Shown: positions 16,767 to 26,850 of the stretch, one piece after another | Position numbering within the stretch: position 1 is the stretch's first letter | Layout of the letters: each line of letters starts with the position of its first letter | Source of the DNA: Lutibacter sp. A80 | GTDB taxonomy: Bacteria > Bacteroidota > Bacteroidia > Flavobacteriales > Flavobacteriaceae | DNA: 64,000 bases | NCBI RefSeq assembly: GCF_022429645.1 | Contig: NZ_CP092480.1 | Coordinates: 2,648,501-2,712,500 of the forward strand | Reading direction: 5' to 3' | Translations under genes and position numbers: made by a program | The notes under the pieces: model-generated | Told to the model about the DNA's origin: nothing | What the model saw: the letters and a program-made list of their open reading frames with translations, nothing else | Database searches by the model: none

Positions 16767-17780
16767 ATGGCAGAAGATAAAGAAAAAGCAGCAAAATTAA
16801 AAGCGTTACAACTTACGTTAGATAAATTAGATAAAGCTTACGGAAAAGGTACAGTAATGAAAATGGGAGATGTAGCAATAGATGATATTGATGCAATTTC
16901 TTCAGGTTCGTTAGGATTAGATTTAGCATTAGGTGTTGGAGGATACCCAAGAGGTAGAGTTATTGAAATATATGGACCAGAATCATCGGGTAAAACTACA
17001 TTAACATTGCATGCAATAGCAGAAGCACAAAAGGCTGGTGGTATTGCTGCTTTTATAGATGCAGAACATGCTTTTGACCGTTTTTATGCACAAAATTTAG
17101 GGATAGATATAGATAGTTTAATTATATCTCAACCAGACCATGGTGAGCAAGCATTAGAAATTGCAGATAACTTAATTAGTTCTGGAGCTATAGATATTGT
17201 TGTAGTAGATTCAGTTGCAGCGTTAACACCAAAAAGTGAAATTGAAGGTGAAATGGGAGATTCTAAAATGGGATTACACGCTCGTTTAATGTCTCAAGCA
17301 CTTAGAAAATTAACAGGTACAATTCATAAAACAAACTGTACAGTTATATTTATTAACCAGTTACGTGAAAAAATTGGAGTAATGTTCGGTAATCCAGAAA
17401 CTACAACAGGTGGTAACGCATTAAAGTTTTATGCTTCTGTTCGTTTAGATATTAGAAGAAGAACCCAAATTAAAGATGGTGATCGTGTTATTGGAAATAG
17501 TACAAAGGTTAAAGTTGTAAAAAATAAAGTTGCACCACCTTTTCAAATTGCGGAATTTGATATTATGTACGGAAAAGGAATTTCTAAAACAGGTGAAATT
17601 TTAGATTTAGCTGTTGAATTTGGAATTGTTAAAAAAAGCGGATCGTGGTTTAGTTATGGTGAAACAAAATTAGGACAAGGTAGAGATGCTGTTAAAGGAC
17701 TTATATTTGACAACCCAGAATTAGCAGAAGAATTAGAAATAAAAATTAAAGATTTTATTAATAATCAAGACGAAGATTAA
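16767..17780 (+). CDS. recA: Recombinase RecA
   Basis: This 337-residue strand-exchange ATPase serves homologous recombination and the SOS response. Walker [10 protein letters not shown] is at residues 70-78. Walker B follows (VVVDSVAAL), and the L2 DNA-binding loop contains GNPETTTGG. The C-terminal domain ends in the acidic tail NNQDED. The length is close to that of bacterial RecA proteins. No SOS-type operator palindrome was recognised upstream. A hairpin-rich repeat element begins 22 bases after the stop and could terminate transcription. Confidence 0.97.
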   Translation: MAEDKEKAAKLKALQLTLDKLDKAYGKGTVMKMGDVAIDDIDAISSGSLGLDLALGVGGYPRGRVIEIYGPESSGKTTLTLHAIAEAQKAGGIAAFIDAEHAFDRFYAQNLGIDIDSLIISQPDHGEQALEIADNLISSGAIDIVVVDSVAALTPKSEIEGEMGDSKMGLHARLMSQALRKLTGTIHKTNCTVIFINQLREKIGVMFGNPETTTGGNALKFYASVRLDIRRRTQIKDGDRVIGNSTKVKVVKNKVAPPFQIAEFDIMYGKGISKTGEILDLAVEFGIVKKSGSWFSYGETKLGQGRDAVKGLIFDNPELAEELEIKIKDFINNQDED

Positions 17781-17802
17781 TAAAGCATTGATTTTATAGA
17801 AT

Positions 17803-17930
17803 AGGTTGTAAAAAAAGTGAAATTTACGTCAACCTGAATTTGATTCAGGTTTTCATAATGATTGGTAATCAGTATGATGAGATTCTGAATTAAGTTCAGA
17901 ATGACGGATTTCTAATTTTTTTTACAACCT
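17803..17930. repeat. Repeat element A with perfect 14-base terminal inverted repeats
   Basis: A 128-base element is bounded by AGGTTGTAAAAAAA and its exact inverted copy TTTTTTTACAACCT. Inside are two hairpins, CCTGAATTTGATTCAGG (17833-17849) and TTCTGAATTAAGTTCAGAA (17883-17901). The internal motifs and the right end recur at 58643-58912, and degenerate forms recur at 43122 and 35713. No ORF is present. It looks like a MITE or palindromic intergenic repeat. Confidence 0.7.
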
Positions 17931-17994
17931 AATTCATTTATAATATCTTTCTAAACAAAATAAAGCAAAAACTTTTTCAGTTAAAATAATAGTC

Positions 17995-18002
17995 TATTTT
18001 TG
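17995..18002 (+). promoter_or_regulatory. TAnnTTTG promoter element for the rimB-like/rimK operon
   Basis: TATTTTTG matches perfectly, 38 bases before the TTG start at 18041. Confidence 0.45.
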
Positions 18003-18023
18003 AAATATAATTCATACATTAAA

Positions 18024-18030
18024 AAGGAGG
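18024..18030 (+). promoter_or_regulatory. Unusually strong ribosome binding site
   Basis: AAGGAGG is a full anti-Shine-Dalgarno match, 10 bases before a TTG start codon. Nearly all other genes in this window lack such a site. It supports TTG 18041 as the start. Confidence 0.6.
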
Positions 18031-18040
18031 CTTTAAAACT

Positions 18041-18478
18041 TTGAAAACACCTAACATAAAAACACTTATAGGAAGAACTGATATTGTTGATTTTCCAAAA
18101 TTAGAATTATTTGGAATCGCTATTAAAGTAGATTCAGGTGCATATACTTCAAGCTTTCACTGCCATCATATTGAAGTTGAAAATAATATATTAAAATGTC
18201 AGTTTCTAGACCCTGAACACGAAAAATACCACGAAAAATATTTTTACTTTAAAGAATTTATTCAAAAAAAGGTGAAAAGTTCAAACGGAATTACGGAAAC
18301 TCGATTTATAATAACAACTGAAATTTTTATTTTTAATGAAATTCATACCATAGAATTATCATTAACAGAAAGAGGATCAATGATGTACCCAGTACTCTTA
18401 GGAAGGAAATTTTTATCGAAAAAATTTATTATTGATACCGCAAAAAAAAATCTATCCTTTAAAAAAATAAAACCTTAA
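18041..18478 (+). CDS. RimB-like retropepsin-fold protease (PF05618 'ATP-dependent zinc protease' family)
   Basis: This 145-residue protein has the aspartyl-protease-like motif [10 protein letters not shown] (D31), followed by a small beta-rich domain ending [14 protein letters not shown]. In Pseudomonas a protein of this family (RimB) is encoded with RimK and cleaves the glutamate tails that RimK adds to ribosomal protein S6. The same pairing here suggests the same trimming role. The start is a TTG preceded by AAGGAGG, and no in-frame ATG lies nearby. The RimK-like gene follows after 10 bases. The family name 'zinc protease' is historical, and no zinc motif is visible. Confidence 0.82.
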   Translation: MKTPNIKTLIGRTDIVDFPKLELFGIAIKVDSGAYTSSFHCHHIEVENNILKCQFLDPEHEKYHEKYFYFKEFIQKKVKSSNGITETRFIITTEIFIFNEIHTIELSLTERGSMMYPVLLGRKFLSKKFIIDTAKKNLSFKKIKP

Positions 18479-18488
18479 AAACACTAAC

Positions 18489-19364
18489 ATGAAAATTGTT
18501 GTTTTATCACGTAATCCAAATTTATATTCAACTACAAGACTTGTTGAAGCAGGAAAACAAAGAAATCATGAAATGGTAATAATAGACCATACTAAATGCG
18601 ATATTATTATTGAACGAAAAAAACCTGCCATACGCTATAAACAGGAATTGATTACAGATGTAGATGCCGTAATACCAAGAATTGGAGCTTCTGTAACTTT
18701 TTTTGGAACAGCAGTGGTTCGTCAGTTTGAAATGATGAAAGTTTTTACCGCAGTAGAATCTCAGGCGTTAATGCGTTCTCGCGATAAATTGCGCAGTTTA
18801 CAAGTACTTTCTAGAGCTGGTTTGGGATTGCCTAAAACGGTTTTTACAAACTATTCTAAAAACGTAGATGACGTAATTAAAAGTGTTGGAGGTGCTCCTT
18901 TAGTTATTAAATTATTAGAAGGAACACAAGGTTTAGGTGTTGTTTTGGCTGAAACACACACTGCTGCAGAGTCGGTTTTAGAAGCATTTAATGGATTGAA
19001 AGCTAGGGTAATTGCACAAGAATTTATTAAAGAGGCAAAAGGCGCTGATATTCGTGTTTTTGTGGTTGATGGTGTTGTTGTTGGTGCTATGAAAAGACAA
19101 GGGAAAGAAGGAGAATTCCGTTCCAATTTACACAGAGGAGGTACAGCTGAAATTTTTGAACTGTCTGTTGATGAAGAAAACGCAGCATTAAAAGCAGCAC
19201 GAGTAATGGGATTAGGTGTTGCAGGAGTAGATTTATTACAATCGGATAGAGGTCCACTTATTTTAGAGGTTAATTCATCGCCAGGTTTAGAAGGTATAGA
19301 ATCTGCTACAGGAAAAGATATTGCTAGAAAAATAATTCATTATATAGAGCGCCATGCCGAATGA
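18489..19364 (+). CDS. rimK: RimK-type ATP-grasp glutamate ligase
   Basis: This 291-residue ATP-grasp enzyme adds amino acids, glutamate in E. coli, to the C-terminus of ribosomal protein S6 or to another peptide. The N-terminal pre-ATP-grasp domain is followed by the ATP-binding region ([15 protein letters not shown], then [20 protein letters not shown]). The metal/substrate site is [13 protein letters not shown] near residue 265. The order RimB-like, RimK, AstE-like in one operon supports a protein-tail modification and removal system. Its 3' end overlaps the next start by 11 bases. Confidence 0.9.
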   Translation: MKIVVLSRNPNLYSTTRLVEAGKQRNHEMVIIDHTKCDIIIERKKPAIRYKQELITDVDAVIPRIGASVTFFGTAVVRQFEMMKVFTAVESQALMRSRDKLRSLQVLSRAGLGLPKTVFTNYSKNVDDVIKSVGGAPLVIKLLEGTQGLGVVLAETHTAAESVLEAFNGLKARVIAQEFIKEAKGADIRVFVVDGVVVGAMKRQGKEGEFRSNLHRGGTAEIFELSVDEENAALKAARVMGLGVAGVDLLQSDRGPLILEVNSSPGLEGIESATGKDIARKIIHYIERHAE

Positions 19365-20313
19365 TTTTAAAATTTTAAATCAGAAAATTGGTTTAGGAGA
19401 AACCGTTCAATTAAAAATGGACATCGCCCAATTAAGTATTGGAATAAAAATAGAAGTACCAATAATTGTTTCAAGAGGATTAGTAGATGGACCTTGTTTA
19501 TTGTTAATTGGTGGTATTCATGGAGATGAAACTAATGGAATAGAAATTGTACGTCAAATTGTTGCTTCTGGATTAAATAAACCAGAAAAAGGTACTGTAA
19601 TTTGTATTCCAGTATTAAATGTTTTTGGTTTTTTAAATAAATCTCGCGAGTTTCCTGATGGACGCGATTTAAACCGTGTGTTTCCAGGATCTATAAAAGG
19701 TTCTTTAGCAAGTAGATTTGCTTATCATTTAATGACCAAAGTAATTCCTAAAGTAAACTATTGTATAGATTACCACACTGGTGGAGCACAGCGTTTTAAT
19801 TATTCGCAAGTAAGAATTGACGCAACAGATGAAGAAACTCTAAAATTGGCTAAAGTATTTGGTTCTCCATATATTGTTTACAGTAAAAATAAAGAGAAAA
19901 CCTTCAGAAAATCAATGGCTAATTTAGGTAAAAAAGTTGTGCTGTTTGAAGGTGGAAAATCATTAAATCTAGATAAAAATGTTACTAAAGTAGGTCTTCA
20001 AGGTGCTATAAATGTAATGCATTATCTAGAAATGAGAGATTTTTCTTCAAGAATATCAAAGGAAGATCCTGAAAATCCACCAATAATAATTAAAACTTCT
20101 AAATGGATTAGAGCTAAGCGTTCAGGTATGTATAGATCTTATATACACGTAGGTCAAAAAGTAGAAAAAGGTGTTAAATTAGGTAGTATTTCAGATCCTT
20201 TTGGCGAGTATGAAAGTGTTTTTAAAAATCCACAAGAAGGGTATATTTTAAATTCAAATCATGCGCCAGTTGTAAACCAAGGAGATGCATTATTACATAT
20301 TGGTTTTGAATAA
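19354..20313 (+). CDS. Succinylglutamate desuccinylase/aspartoacylase-family zinc deacylase
   Basis: This 319-residue M14-like zinc hydrolase has ligands H56 and E59 in GGIHGDE and H141 in DYHTGG. The substrate-binding DLNR motif lies at 105-108 (after RD), and LFEGGKS marks the catalytic glutamate region. AstE removes succinate from succinylglutamate. No arginine-succinyltransferase pathway gene is present here, and members next to rimK are thought to act on other N-acylated or glutamylated substrates. The ATG overlaps the rimK end by 11 bases, so translation is probably coupled. Confidence 0.88.
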   Translation: MPNDFKILNQKIGLGETVQLKMDIAQLSIGIKIEVPIIVSRGLVDGPCLLLIGGIHGDETNGIEIVRQIVASGLNKPEKGTVICIPVLNVFGFLNKSREFPDGRDLNRVFPGSIKGSLASRFAYHLMTKVIPKVNYCIDYHTGGAQRFNYSQVRIDATDEETLKLAKVFGSPYIVYSKNKEKTFRKSMANLGKKVVLFEGGKSLNLDKNVTKVGLQGAINVMHYLEMRDFSSRISKEDPENPPIIIKTSKWIRAKRSGMYRSYIHVGQKVEKGVKLGSISDPFGEYESVFKNPQEGYILNSNHAPVVNQGDALLHIGFE

Positions 20314-20316
20314 ATT

Positions 20317-21264
20317 ATGTTAAAAGTTGAAAATGTATCATTTGGTTATACTTCAAAAGAAGTTTTAAAAAATGTTAGTTTTACCGCTAGCAAAGGAGAT
20401 TATATTGCTATAATTGGCGAAAGTGGTTGTGGAAAAAGTACTTTATTAGAAATTATTTATGGTTTATTACATATTGAAAAAGGCGCTGTTTATTGGAATG
20501 AAGAGAAGCTTTTAGGACCTAATTTTTATCTAATTCCAGGTGAGGATTTTATGAAATATTTACCTCAAGATTTTGATTTAATGCCATATATAACTGTTGA
20601 AGAAAATATTGGAAAAAATATTTCAAGTCTAGACCCAAATAAGCTAAATAGAATTAAAGAATTGCTAGAAGTTGTAGATATGAGCAACTTTTTAAATACC
20701 AAAGTGAAAAATTTAAGTGGAGGTCAAAAACAACGTGTAGCTATAGCGAAAGTTTTGGCTGATGAACCAGAAGTTTTATTGTTAGATGAACCTTTTAGTC
20801 ATATAGATAATTTTAGAAAAAATAATTTAAGAAGAAGTATTTTTAGGTATTTAAAATCAAAAAATATTTTATGTATTGTTGCTACGCATGATACAACCGA
20901 TGCGCTTTCGTTTGCCGATGAAATTTTAGTGATTAGAGATGGGAAATTAGTAGCAAAAAATACACCAGAAACCTTATATAATAATCCAGAAAGTAAATAT
21001 GTAGCTTCTTTTTTTAATGAAATAAATGAAATTCCATTACATATAATAGAAGCAAAAAACACTTCGAAAGAAACAGTTTTATTATACCCAAATCAGTTAA
21101 AAGTAGTTGAAAAATCCGAATTAAAAGCAACAGTTATTGCATCTTATTTTAAAGGAAGTTATTATTTAATTGAGGCCGATTTAAAGAATGAAACTATATT
21201 TTTTGAGCATACAACCAAATTAGAAATTAATCAAAAAGTGGATATAGAGGTGAATAAGAGCTGA
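20317..21264 (+). CDS. ABC transporter ATP-binding protein, PotA/FbpC-like, without a permease
   Basis: This 315-residue ABC ATPase has Walker A GESGCGKST (34-42), a Q-loop (YLPQDFDLM), signature LSGGQKQR, Walker B VLLLDEP and the switch His in VATHDTTDA. About 85 residues follow and may form a small TOBE-like regulatory domain. The ATG lies 3 bases after the preceding stop, so it belongs to the rimK operon. No permease or binding-protein gene is nearby, so the transported substrate is unknown. The 3' end is 5 bases from the convergent kinase gene. Confidence 0.9.
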   Translation: MLKVENVSFGYTSKEVLKNVSFTASKGDYIAIIGESGCGKSTLLEIIYGLLHIEKGAVYWNEEKLLGPNFYLIPGEDFMKYLPQDFDLMPYITVEENIGKNISSLDPNKLNRIKELLEVVDMSNFLNTKVKNLSGGQKQRVAIAKVLADEPEVLLLDEPFSHIDNFRKNNLRRSIFRYLKSKNILCIVATHDTTDALSFADEILVIRDGKLVAKNTPETLYNNPESKYVASFFNEINEIPLHIIEAKNTSKETVLLYPNQLKVVEKSELKATVIASYFKGSYYLIEADLKNETIFFEHTTKLEINQKVDIEVNKS

Positions 21265-21269
21265 AAAAA

Positions 21270-22622
21270 TTAGTTATTTTCTAATGGAAGAGAAATAAAA
21301 ACTTTAGTTCCTTTTTCTAAATTACTATTAATATTAATTTTTCCTTTGTTTATGGTTAAAAACTCCTTACAAAGTTTTAATCCTAAACCAGTTCCTTTTT
21401 CATTGTCTGTTCCAAAAGTAGAAATAGAGGTATTAATTTCAAAAATTTTCGAGAGTGTTTCTTTATTAATACCAACACCGTTATCAGCTATTGCAATTGT
21501 GCATATATTTTGGGTTGTGTCAACTTCTGCCAAAATAATTTCAATTTTACCATTAGTTTTGGTGAATTTTATAGCATTAGAAATTAGGTTTCTAATTATG
21601 GTATCAACCATATCATAATCGGCATAGATAAATAAATCTTGTTCAAAATTACAACTCAGATTAATATTTTTTAATTTAACTTGAGAATTAAAAAGATTGA
21701 TATTGTTATGAATTATTTTATAGAGATTTAGCTTGTAAGGTTTGTAAGTAATTAACCCAGTATTGGTATTTGCCCATTTTAATAAATTATCGAGTAAGTT
21801 AAAGGTGTTTTTACTATTTTGATAAAGCGATTTGGTTAGTTTTTCTCTTTTTTCATCTGTAATATCATTAAGCCAAAGGAGCTCTCCAATTTGTTGTAAA
21901 CCACCTAAAGGACCTTTTAAATCGTGAGCAATAATTGAGAAAAAATTATCTTTACTTTTTATTAAAGCATTTAATTTTTGATTGTCTTTTTCTTTTAAAA
22001 TAAAAATTAATAGTAAGGGAATAATTAAATTAAAAATTAAGAAAAATATGAGCGGTAAAACAAGCATATAGTTAGTTGAAAACATACTTGTTTTGGTGCC
22101 TAAAGAGGCACCTAATGCACGAAATAATAGAAATATTGCAGCAAGTGTAAAAATATAACCAGTTAAGTGTTGTATTTTAGTTTTTCTTTTATTTGTTAAA
22201 AGGATATAAGATGTATAAGCGTATATTATTGCAACACTTAACGACATAGCTGCAATTCTAGTATTAATAGGTGAGGTACTAAAATAAATTAATACTACCG
22301 AAAAAGCTATAGGTATTAACAAGCATTGTTTAAAATGTTTTAAATTAAATTTTCTTTCAATAAAGGAAATACAATAAACTTCATAAAATACAATAAATAA
22401 ATTTATTGTAGTATTTAAAAAAATACTTATTGGGTTTGGAATGCTATCTCGTGTTGAAAGCATTATTAAAAAAAATATACCTAATATTCTAGAAAGAATA
22501 AAAATATTAATAATTGGGTTTTTTACTTTATATAATTTAATATAGGTAGCAAATAAAGCAATAATAAATATATTAGCGGCAGCCGAGAAAAGAAATAAAG
22601 TTTTTACATCTATTGGAATCAT
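21270..22622 (-). CDS. Membrane sensor histidine kinase with seven-TM-type N-terminus
   Basis: This 450-residue protein has about seven hydrophobic helices (residues 8-210), then a HisKA domain with phospho-acceptor H233 in SIIAHDLKGPLGG. A HATPase_c domain follows with ISNAIKFT, DNGVGI and GTGLGLKLCKEF. It senses an unknown signal through the membrane region and has no adjacent response regulator. It lies 27 bases downstream of dut and may be cotranscribed with the flippase and dut genes. Confidence 0.9.
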   Translation of the reverse strand: MIPIDVKTLFLFSAAANIFIIALFATYIKLYKVKNPIINIFILSRILGIFFLIMLSTRDSIPNPISIFLNTTINLFIVFYEVYCISFIERKFNLKHFKQCLLIPIAFSVVLIYFSTSPINTRIAAMSLSVAIIYAYTSYILLTNKRKTKIQHLTGYIFTLAAIFLLFRALGASLGTKTSMFSTNYMLVLPLIFFLIFNLIIPLLLIFILKEKDNQKLNALIKSKDNFFSIIAHDLKGPLGGLQQIGELLWLNDITDEKREKLTKSLYQNSKNTFNLLDNLLKWANTNTGLITYKPYKLNLYKIIHNNINLFNSQVKLKNINLSCNFEQDLFIYADYDMVDTIIRNLISNAIKFTKTNGKIEIILAEVDTTQNICTIAIADNGVGINKETLSKIFEINTSISTFGTDNEKGTGLGLKLCKEFLTINKGKININSNLEKGTKVFISLPLENN

Positions 22623-22649
22623 ATTTATTATTTACGGTAAATATATGTA

Positions 22650-23081
22650 TTAAATTCCTGTACTTCCAAAGCCACCAGTACCACGTTCAGTTTCATTTAA
22701 AACTTCTACAAGCTCCCATTTGGCACGTTCGTGTTTTGCAATTACTAATTGCGCTATACGTTCTCCATCATTTATAATAAAATCTTCGTTAGAAATATTC
22801 ACTAAAATTACTCCAATTTCACCTCTATAATCAGCATCAATAGTTCCAGGAGCATTTAAAACTGTAATTCCTTTTTTTGCTGCTAAACCACTTCTTGGAC
22901 GCACTTGGGCTTCTGTTCCTATAGGGAGTGCTATAAATAGTCCAGTTTTTACAATGGCACGCTCTAAAGGTTTTAAAGTTATTGCTTCCGAAATATTTGC
23001 ACGTAAATCCATTCCGGCAGATGCAATGGTTTCATAATTTGGTAATTCGTGTTTAGATTTGTTAATAATTTGTATTTGCAT
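22650..23081 (-). CDS. dut: dUTP diphosphatase
   Basis: This homotrimeric dUTPase converts dUTP to dUMP and pyrophosphate and keeps uracil out of DNA. All five conserved motifs are visible in the 143-residue protein: [41 protein letters not shown] and the glycine-rich C-terminal arm [10 protein letters not shown]. It follows the flippase gene by 40 bases on the same strand, an arrangement that I recall from other flavobacteria. Confidence 0.96.
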   Translation of the reverse strand: MQIQIINKSKHELPNYETIASAGMDLRANISEAITLKPLERAIVKTGLFIALPIGTEAQVRPRSGLAAKKGITVLNAPGTIDADYRGEIGVILVNISNEDFIINDGERIAQLVIAKHERAKWELVEVLNETERGTGGFGSTGI

Positions 23082-23121
23082 AAGTAGTTATTATTGTTGG
23101 TATGATTTAATAGTTATTTTA

Positions 23122-24579
23122 TTATTTTCGTTTAAGCATTCCTAAGATTTCCTTTTTTTCATTAAAATAAATTAGTAATCCAAAAATTAAAACTAAGCCA
23201 ACGGAAACAAAATAATTTTCTCTAAAATGATTAAAAGAAATATAGGAAATTAACGTAGCAGAAAACAAATAGCCTAATATTTTTTTTATGTTGTATGGTA
23301 CAGGATAATGTTTTTTTCCAATAAAATAAGATAATAGCATCATTATTCCATATGCAGTTAAAGTTGCCCAAGCAGAAGCCATAAAGCCTATTTTAGGAAT
23401 CATAATTACATTTAAAACAATAGTAATAATAGCTCCTATTATTGAAAAATACATTCCAAACCTAGTTTTGTCGGTTAATTTATACCAAATAGCCAAATTA
23501 TGATAAACTCCTAATAAAAGGTTGGCTAATAAAATTATTGGAACAATTATTAAGGCTTCAAAATACTCATCGCTTCCTAATAAAATGGAAGCAAAAATAT
23601 CGATAAATCCTACAATAAATATCATAAAAAATGCACCGGCAATTATAAACCAGTTTAATATTTTAGCATAGGTTTGTGTAGCATTTTTTTCTTCGGAATG
23701 ATTGAAAAAGAAAGGTTCTGCACCCAATCTAAATGCCATTATAAAAAGTGTCATAAAAACACCTAATTTATAGCAGGCGGCATAAATTCCCATTTGTTGT
23801 TCGCCAATCATATCTCCCAATAATAATTTATCTAAATTTTCATTGGTTACATAGGCCAAACCAGCAATTAAGATAGGGAAAGCATAGCGTAGCATTTTTT
23901 TTAATAATTCAAAATCGAACTGAAATTTAAATTTAAAAAGTGTTGGTAGTAATAACAAAAATGTGGTGGCGCTGGCTATGGTTCCGGCAATAAAAATAAA
24001 TATAACGGTTGGGTTGTTTTGGTAACTTAAAATTATCCAAGTAGGTAATGTTATATTTTTTTGAATTGCATAGGGTACAAACCATAAAAAAAACAGATTA
24101 AAAAATGCAAAAATTAAGATGTTTAATACTTTGTATAATGTAAATCTTATTGGTCTGTTAGTAACACGTAAATATGCATAAGGTATAACCACCATAGTAT
24201 CTAAAACAGTTGTCCAAATTAATAATTTAAAGAAAAGAGGATCTTTAAAACCAAAAAAGGTTGAAATTTCAGTGCTAAAAATTAGCATTGCAACTAAAAA
24301 TAAAAATGTAGTTGTTGCTAAACTTAAAAACGACGTTGAAACAACTTTTCCCTTATCTTTTTCTTTTGAAAAAAAACGAAAAAATGCAGTTTCCATTCCA
24401 TAGGTTAGTAGGGCATTAAAATAAGCGGCATACACATAATAATCGGTGTTTACTGCATATTTTTCAGCAGAAAGTTTAGAAGTATGTAATTTTACTAAAA
24501 TAATATTAATAGCTCTCGGTAAAACAGCTGCAATTCCGTAAATTATAGTGTCTTTAAAAAATTGTTTAAGTGCGCTCAA
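23122..24579 (-). CDS. Polysaccharide/lipopolysaccharide flippase (Wzx-like, MOP superfamily)
   Basis: This 485-residue integral membrane protein has about 12-14 hydrophobic segments. It matches the polysaccharide transporter branch of the MOP superfamily (QNNPTVIFIFIAGTI region; YAFPILIAGLAYVTNENLDKLLLGD in two parts). It is expected to flip undecaprenyl-linked oligosaccharides across the inner membrane. No glycosyltransferases are next to it. The frame begins with a TTG at 24577-24579 (SALKQFFKD), and no ATG lies near. The start therefore remains somewhat uncertain. It is divergent from the fructosamine-kinase-like gene. Confidence 0.87.
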   Translation of the reverse strand: MSALKQFFKDTIIYGIAAVLPRAINIILVKLHTSKLSAEKYAVNTDYYVYAAYFNALLTYGMETAFFRFFSKEKDKGKVVSTSFLSLATTTFLFLVAMLIFSTEISTFFGFKDPLFFKLLIWTTVLDTMVVIPYAYLRVTNRPIRFTLYKVLNILIFAFFNLFFLWFVPYAIQKNITLPTWIILSYQNNPTVIFIFIAGTIASATTFLLLLPTLFKFKFQFDFELLKKMLRYAFPILIAGLAYVTNENLDKLLLGDMIGEQQMGIYAACYKLGVFMTLFIMAFRLGAEPFFFNHSEEKNATQTYAKILNWFIIAGAFFMIFIVGFIDIFASILLGSDEYFEALIIVPIILLANLLLGVYHNLAIWYKLTDKTRFGMYFSIIGAIITIVLNVIMIPKIGFMASAWATLTAYGIMMLLSYFIGKKHYPVPYNIKKILGYLFSATLISYISFNHFRENYFVSVGLVLIFGLLIYFNEKKEILGMLKRK

Positions 24580-24630
24580 AGTGATTTTGTAAATTTGTTA
24601 TAAAAGTAAAATATTTTACTTCAATTTAGA

Positions 24631-25500
24631 ATGAAATCTGATTTAATTAAACATATAGAAAATCAAATCAATAAAACATTGCATTTAAAATCTAGTTTTA
24701 CGTGGCAAAATGTTAGTGGTGGTTCTATAAATAATGCTTATAAATTAAGTTCTAAAGCAGCTACTTTTTTTGTAAAAACCAATACTATTTCAACTTTTAA
24801 TAATGGTTTTAAAGAGGAGGTTTTAGGATTGCAGTTTTTAAAAAGTAATGGTGTAACTACTCCAAAAATAATTGTAGAAGGAGCCTTTGAAACTGAAATT
24901 TATTTAGTTTTAAGTTGGGTTGAAAATTGTTGCGAAACAAATGAATTTTGGCAAAACTTTGCTGTTAAATTAGCCGATTTACATAGGCATAATAATATTT
25001 ATTTTGGTTTGGAGTATGATAATTTTATGGGACAATTACTTCAAAAAAATATTTTTTGCGATAATTTTGAAACTTTTTTTATCGAAAACAGATTAAAACC
25101 TCAGGTTAAGTTAGCTTTTGATAACGGATTACTTCAAACAAAAGAAATGTTGTTATTTAAAAATTTATATAAGCAATTAACTAATATAATTCCACCAGAA
25201 AAACCTTGTGCAATTCACGGTGATTTATGGAGTGGTAATTATATTTCCAGTTTAAATAATCAGGTTGTTTTTATTGATCCCGCTGTGTATTACGGACATA
25301 GAGAGGTAGATTTAGCAATGAGTTTATTATTTGGTGGATTTTCTAATACATTTTACACTACGTATAATGAGGTGTTTGCTTTAGAAAAAGGCTTTAACAA
25401 AAGAAAAGATATTTATAATTTATATCCGTTATTAATTCATTTAAATTTGTTTGGTAAAATGTATCTAAAAAGCATTAAAACTATAGTTTCTCAGTTTTAA
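24631..25500 (+). CDS. Fructosamine kinase-family protein
   Basis: This 289-residue protein-kinase-like enzyme has the aminoglycoside phosphotransferase-like catalytic motif HGDLWSGNY and the metal-binding IDPAVYYGHREVDLAMS. These are classic for fructosamine/ketosamine-3-kinases, which phosphorylate glycated amines so that the sugar is released. The N-terminal region has the expected VSGGSINNAYKL nucleotide loop. Its length matches the family (about 290). It is followed by gpsA, which has its own promoter element. Confidence 0.9.
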   Translation: MKSDLIKHIENQINKTLHLKSSFTWQNVSGGSINNAYKLSSKAATFFVKTNTISTFNNGFKEEVLGLQFLKSNGVTTPKIIVEGAFETEIYLVLSWVENCCETNEFWQNFAVKLADLHRHNNIYFGLEYDNFMGQLLQKNIFCDNFETFFIENRLKPQVKLAFDNGLLQTKEMLLFKNLYKQLTNIIPPEKPCAIHGDLWSGNYISSLNNQVVFIDPAVYYGHREVDLAMSLLFGGFSNTFYTTYNEVFALEKGFNKRKDIYNLYPLLIHLNLFGKMYLKSIKTIVSQF

Positions 25501-25523
25501 GAGTGCAATTGATTTAGTTTTTT

Positions 25524-25531
25524 TACTTTTG
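25524..25531 (+). promoter_or_regulatory. TAnnTTTG promoter element for gpsA
   Basis: TACTTTTG matches perfectly, 19 bases before the ATG at 25551. Confidence 0.45.
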
Positions 25532-25550
25532 AAAAACTAAATCTAATAAA

Positions 25551-26546
25551 ATGAATATAAACCCTAAAATAGCTGTTTTTGGAGGAGGAAGTTGGGCTAC
25601 GGCAATTGTAAAAATGCTGTGCGAAAATTTAGAGCAAGTAGGTTGGTATATGAGAAACCAGAGTGCTATAGATTATATAAAAGAAAACGAACATAATCCA
25701 AATTATATAAGCTCTGCAACTTTTAATGTAAATCAATTATTTTTATCTAGTGATATTAATGAAATGGTAAAATATGCAGATATTTTAATTTTTGCCATAC
25801 CATCTGCATTTGTAAAAACAGAATTAGATAAAATAACCGAACCGTATACTTCAAAAACTGTGTTTTCGGCAATTAAAGGAATTATTCCAGAAAGTGGTTT
25901 AATTGTGGGAGAACATTTTAATAAGATATTAGATGTTCCAATTGAAAATATTGGTGTAATTACTGGGCCTTGTCATGCAGAAGAAGTTGCAATGGAACGT
26001 TTATCTTATTTAACAATTGCTTGTAAAGATGAAGAAAAAGCGAAAATATTAAGTAATTATATTTCGAGCAATTATATAAAAACAAAAATTTCAGATGATA
26101 TTATTGGTACTGAATATACTGCAATGCTAAAAAATATTTATGCTATAGCAGCTGGTATTGCACACGGTTTAGGTTATGGAGATAATTTTCAAGCTGTGTT
26201 AATGTCTAATTCAATTCGAGAAATTAAACGTTTTATTAAAAAAGTACATAAAATGAAACGCAATATTAATAATTCTGCATATTTAGGCGATTTATTAGTA
26301 ACAGGTTATTCTGTTTTTAGTAGAAATAGAATGTTTGGAAATATGATTGGAAAAGGTTACACCGTAAAAAGTGCTATGATGGAAATGAGTATGATTGCTG
26401 AAGGATATTATGCAACAAAAAGCGCTTATTTATTAATTAAAAAAAGTAAAACAAGAACCCCAATTATTGATGCTGTTTATCAAATATTATACGAAAATAA
26501 AAATCCTAAAACAGTATTTAATAAATTAATAGAGTTAATAGATTAA
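25551..26546 (+). CDS. gpsA: Glycerol-3-phosphate dehydrogenase [NAD(P)+]
   Basis: This enzyme reduces dihydroxyacetone phosphate to sn-glycerol 3-phosphate for phospholipid synthesis. The 331-residue protein has the dinucleotide motif FGGGSWATA (residues 10-18) and the conserved GPCHAEEVA segment. The catalytic-lysine region is TAMLKNIYAIAAGIAHG. The C-terminal GDLLVTGYS and SRNRMFG motifs complete the family signature. The length is typical. Confidence 0.95.
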   Translation: MNINPKIAVFGGGSWATAIVKMLCENLEQVGWYMRNQSAIDYIKENEHNPNYISSATFNVNQLFLSSDINEMVKYADILIFAIPSAFVKTELDKITEPYTSKTVFSAIKGIIPESGLIVGEHFNKILDVPIENIGVITGPCHAEEVAMERLSYLTIACKDEEKAKILSNYISSNYIKTKISDDIIGTEYTAMLKNIYAIAAGIAHGLGYGDNFQAVLMSNSIREIKRFIKKVHKMKRNINNSAYLGDLLVTGYSVFSRNRMFGNMIGKGYTVKSAMMEMSMIAEGYYATKSAYLLIKKSKTRTPIIDAVYQILYENKNPKTVFNKLIELID

Positions 26547-26631
26547 TAATAAATATCTATAATTTTTTTCTAAAATAACTATTTTAAAATCCAAAATATT
26601 AGTAACTTGGTATCATAATTTATTTTTAACA

Positions 26632-26823
26632 ATGAAAAAAGGTACAGTAAAATTTTTTAACGAATCTAAAGGTTTTGGATTTGTAACAGAAGAAGGTTCT
26701 AACACAGATTATTTTGTACACGTTTCTGGATTGATTGATGAAATCCGAGAAGGTGATCAAGTAGAGTTTGAACTTAAAGAAGGTAGAAAAGGTTTAAATG
26801 CAGTTAATGTAAAAGTTATCTAA
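26632..26823 (+). CDS. Cold-shock domain protein (CspA family)
   Basis: This 63-residue single cold-shock domain carries the RNA-binding motifs KGFGFV (RNP1) and YFVHVS (RNP2). It is expected to bind single-stranded RNA or DNA and act as an RNA chaperone. It is monocistronic, with a hairpin terminator about 30 bases after the stop. Upstream, TAACTTGG (26603-26610) is a one-mismatch promoter element. Whether it is cold-inducible cannot be seen from the sequence. Confidence 0.95.
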   Translation: MKKGTVKFFNESKGFGFVTEEGSNTDYFVHVSGLIDEIREGDQVEFELKEGRKGLNAVNVKVI

Positions 26824-26850
26824 ATAATAAAATCTTTTAAAAAAAAAACA

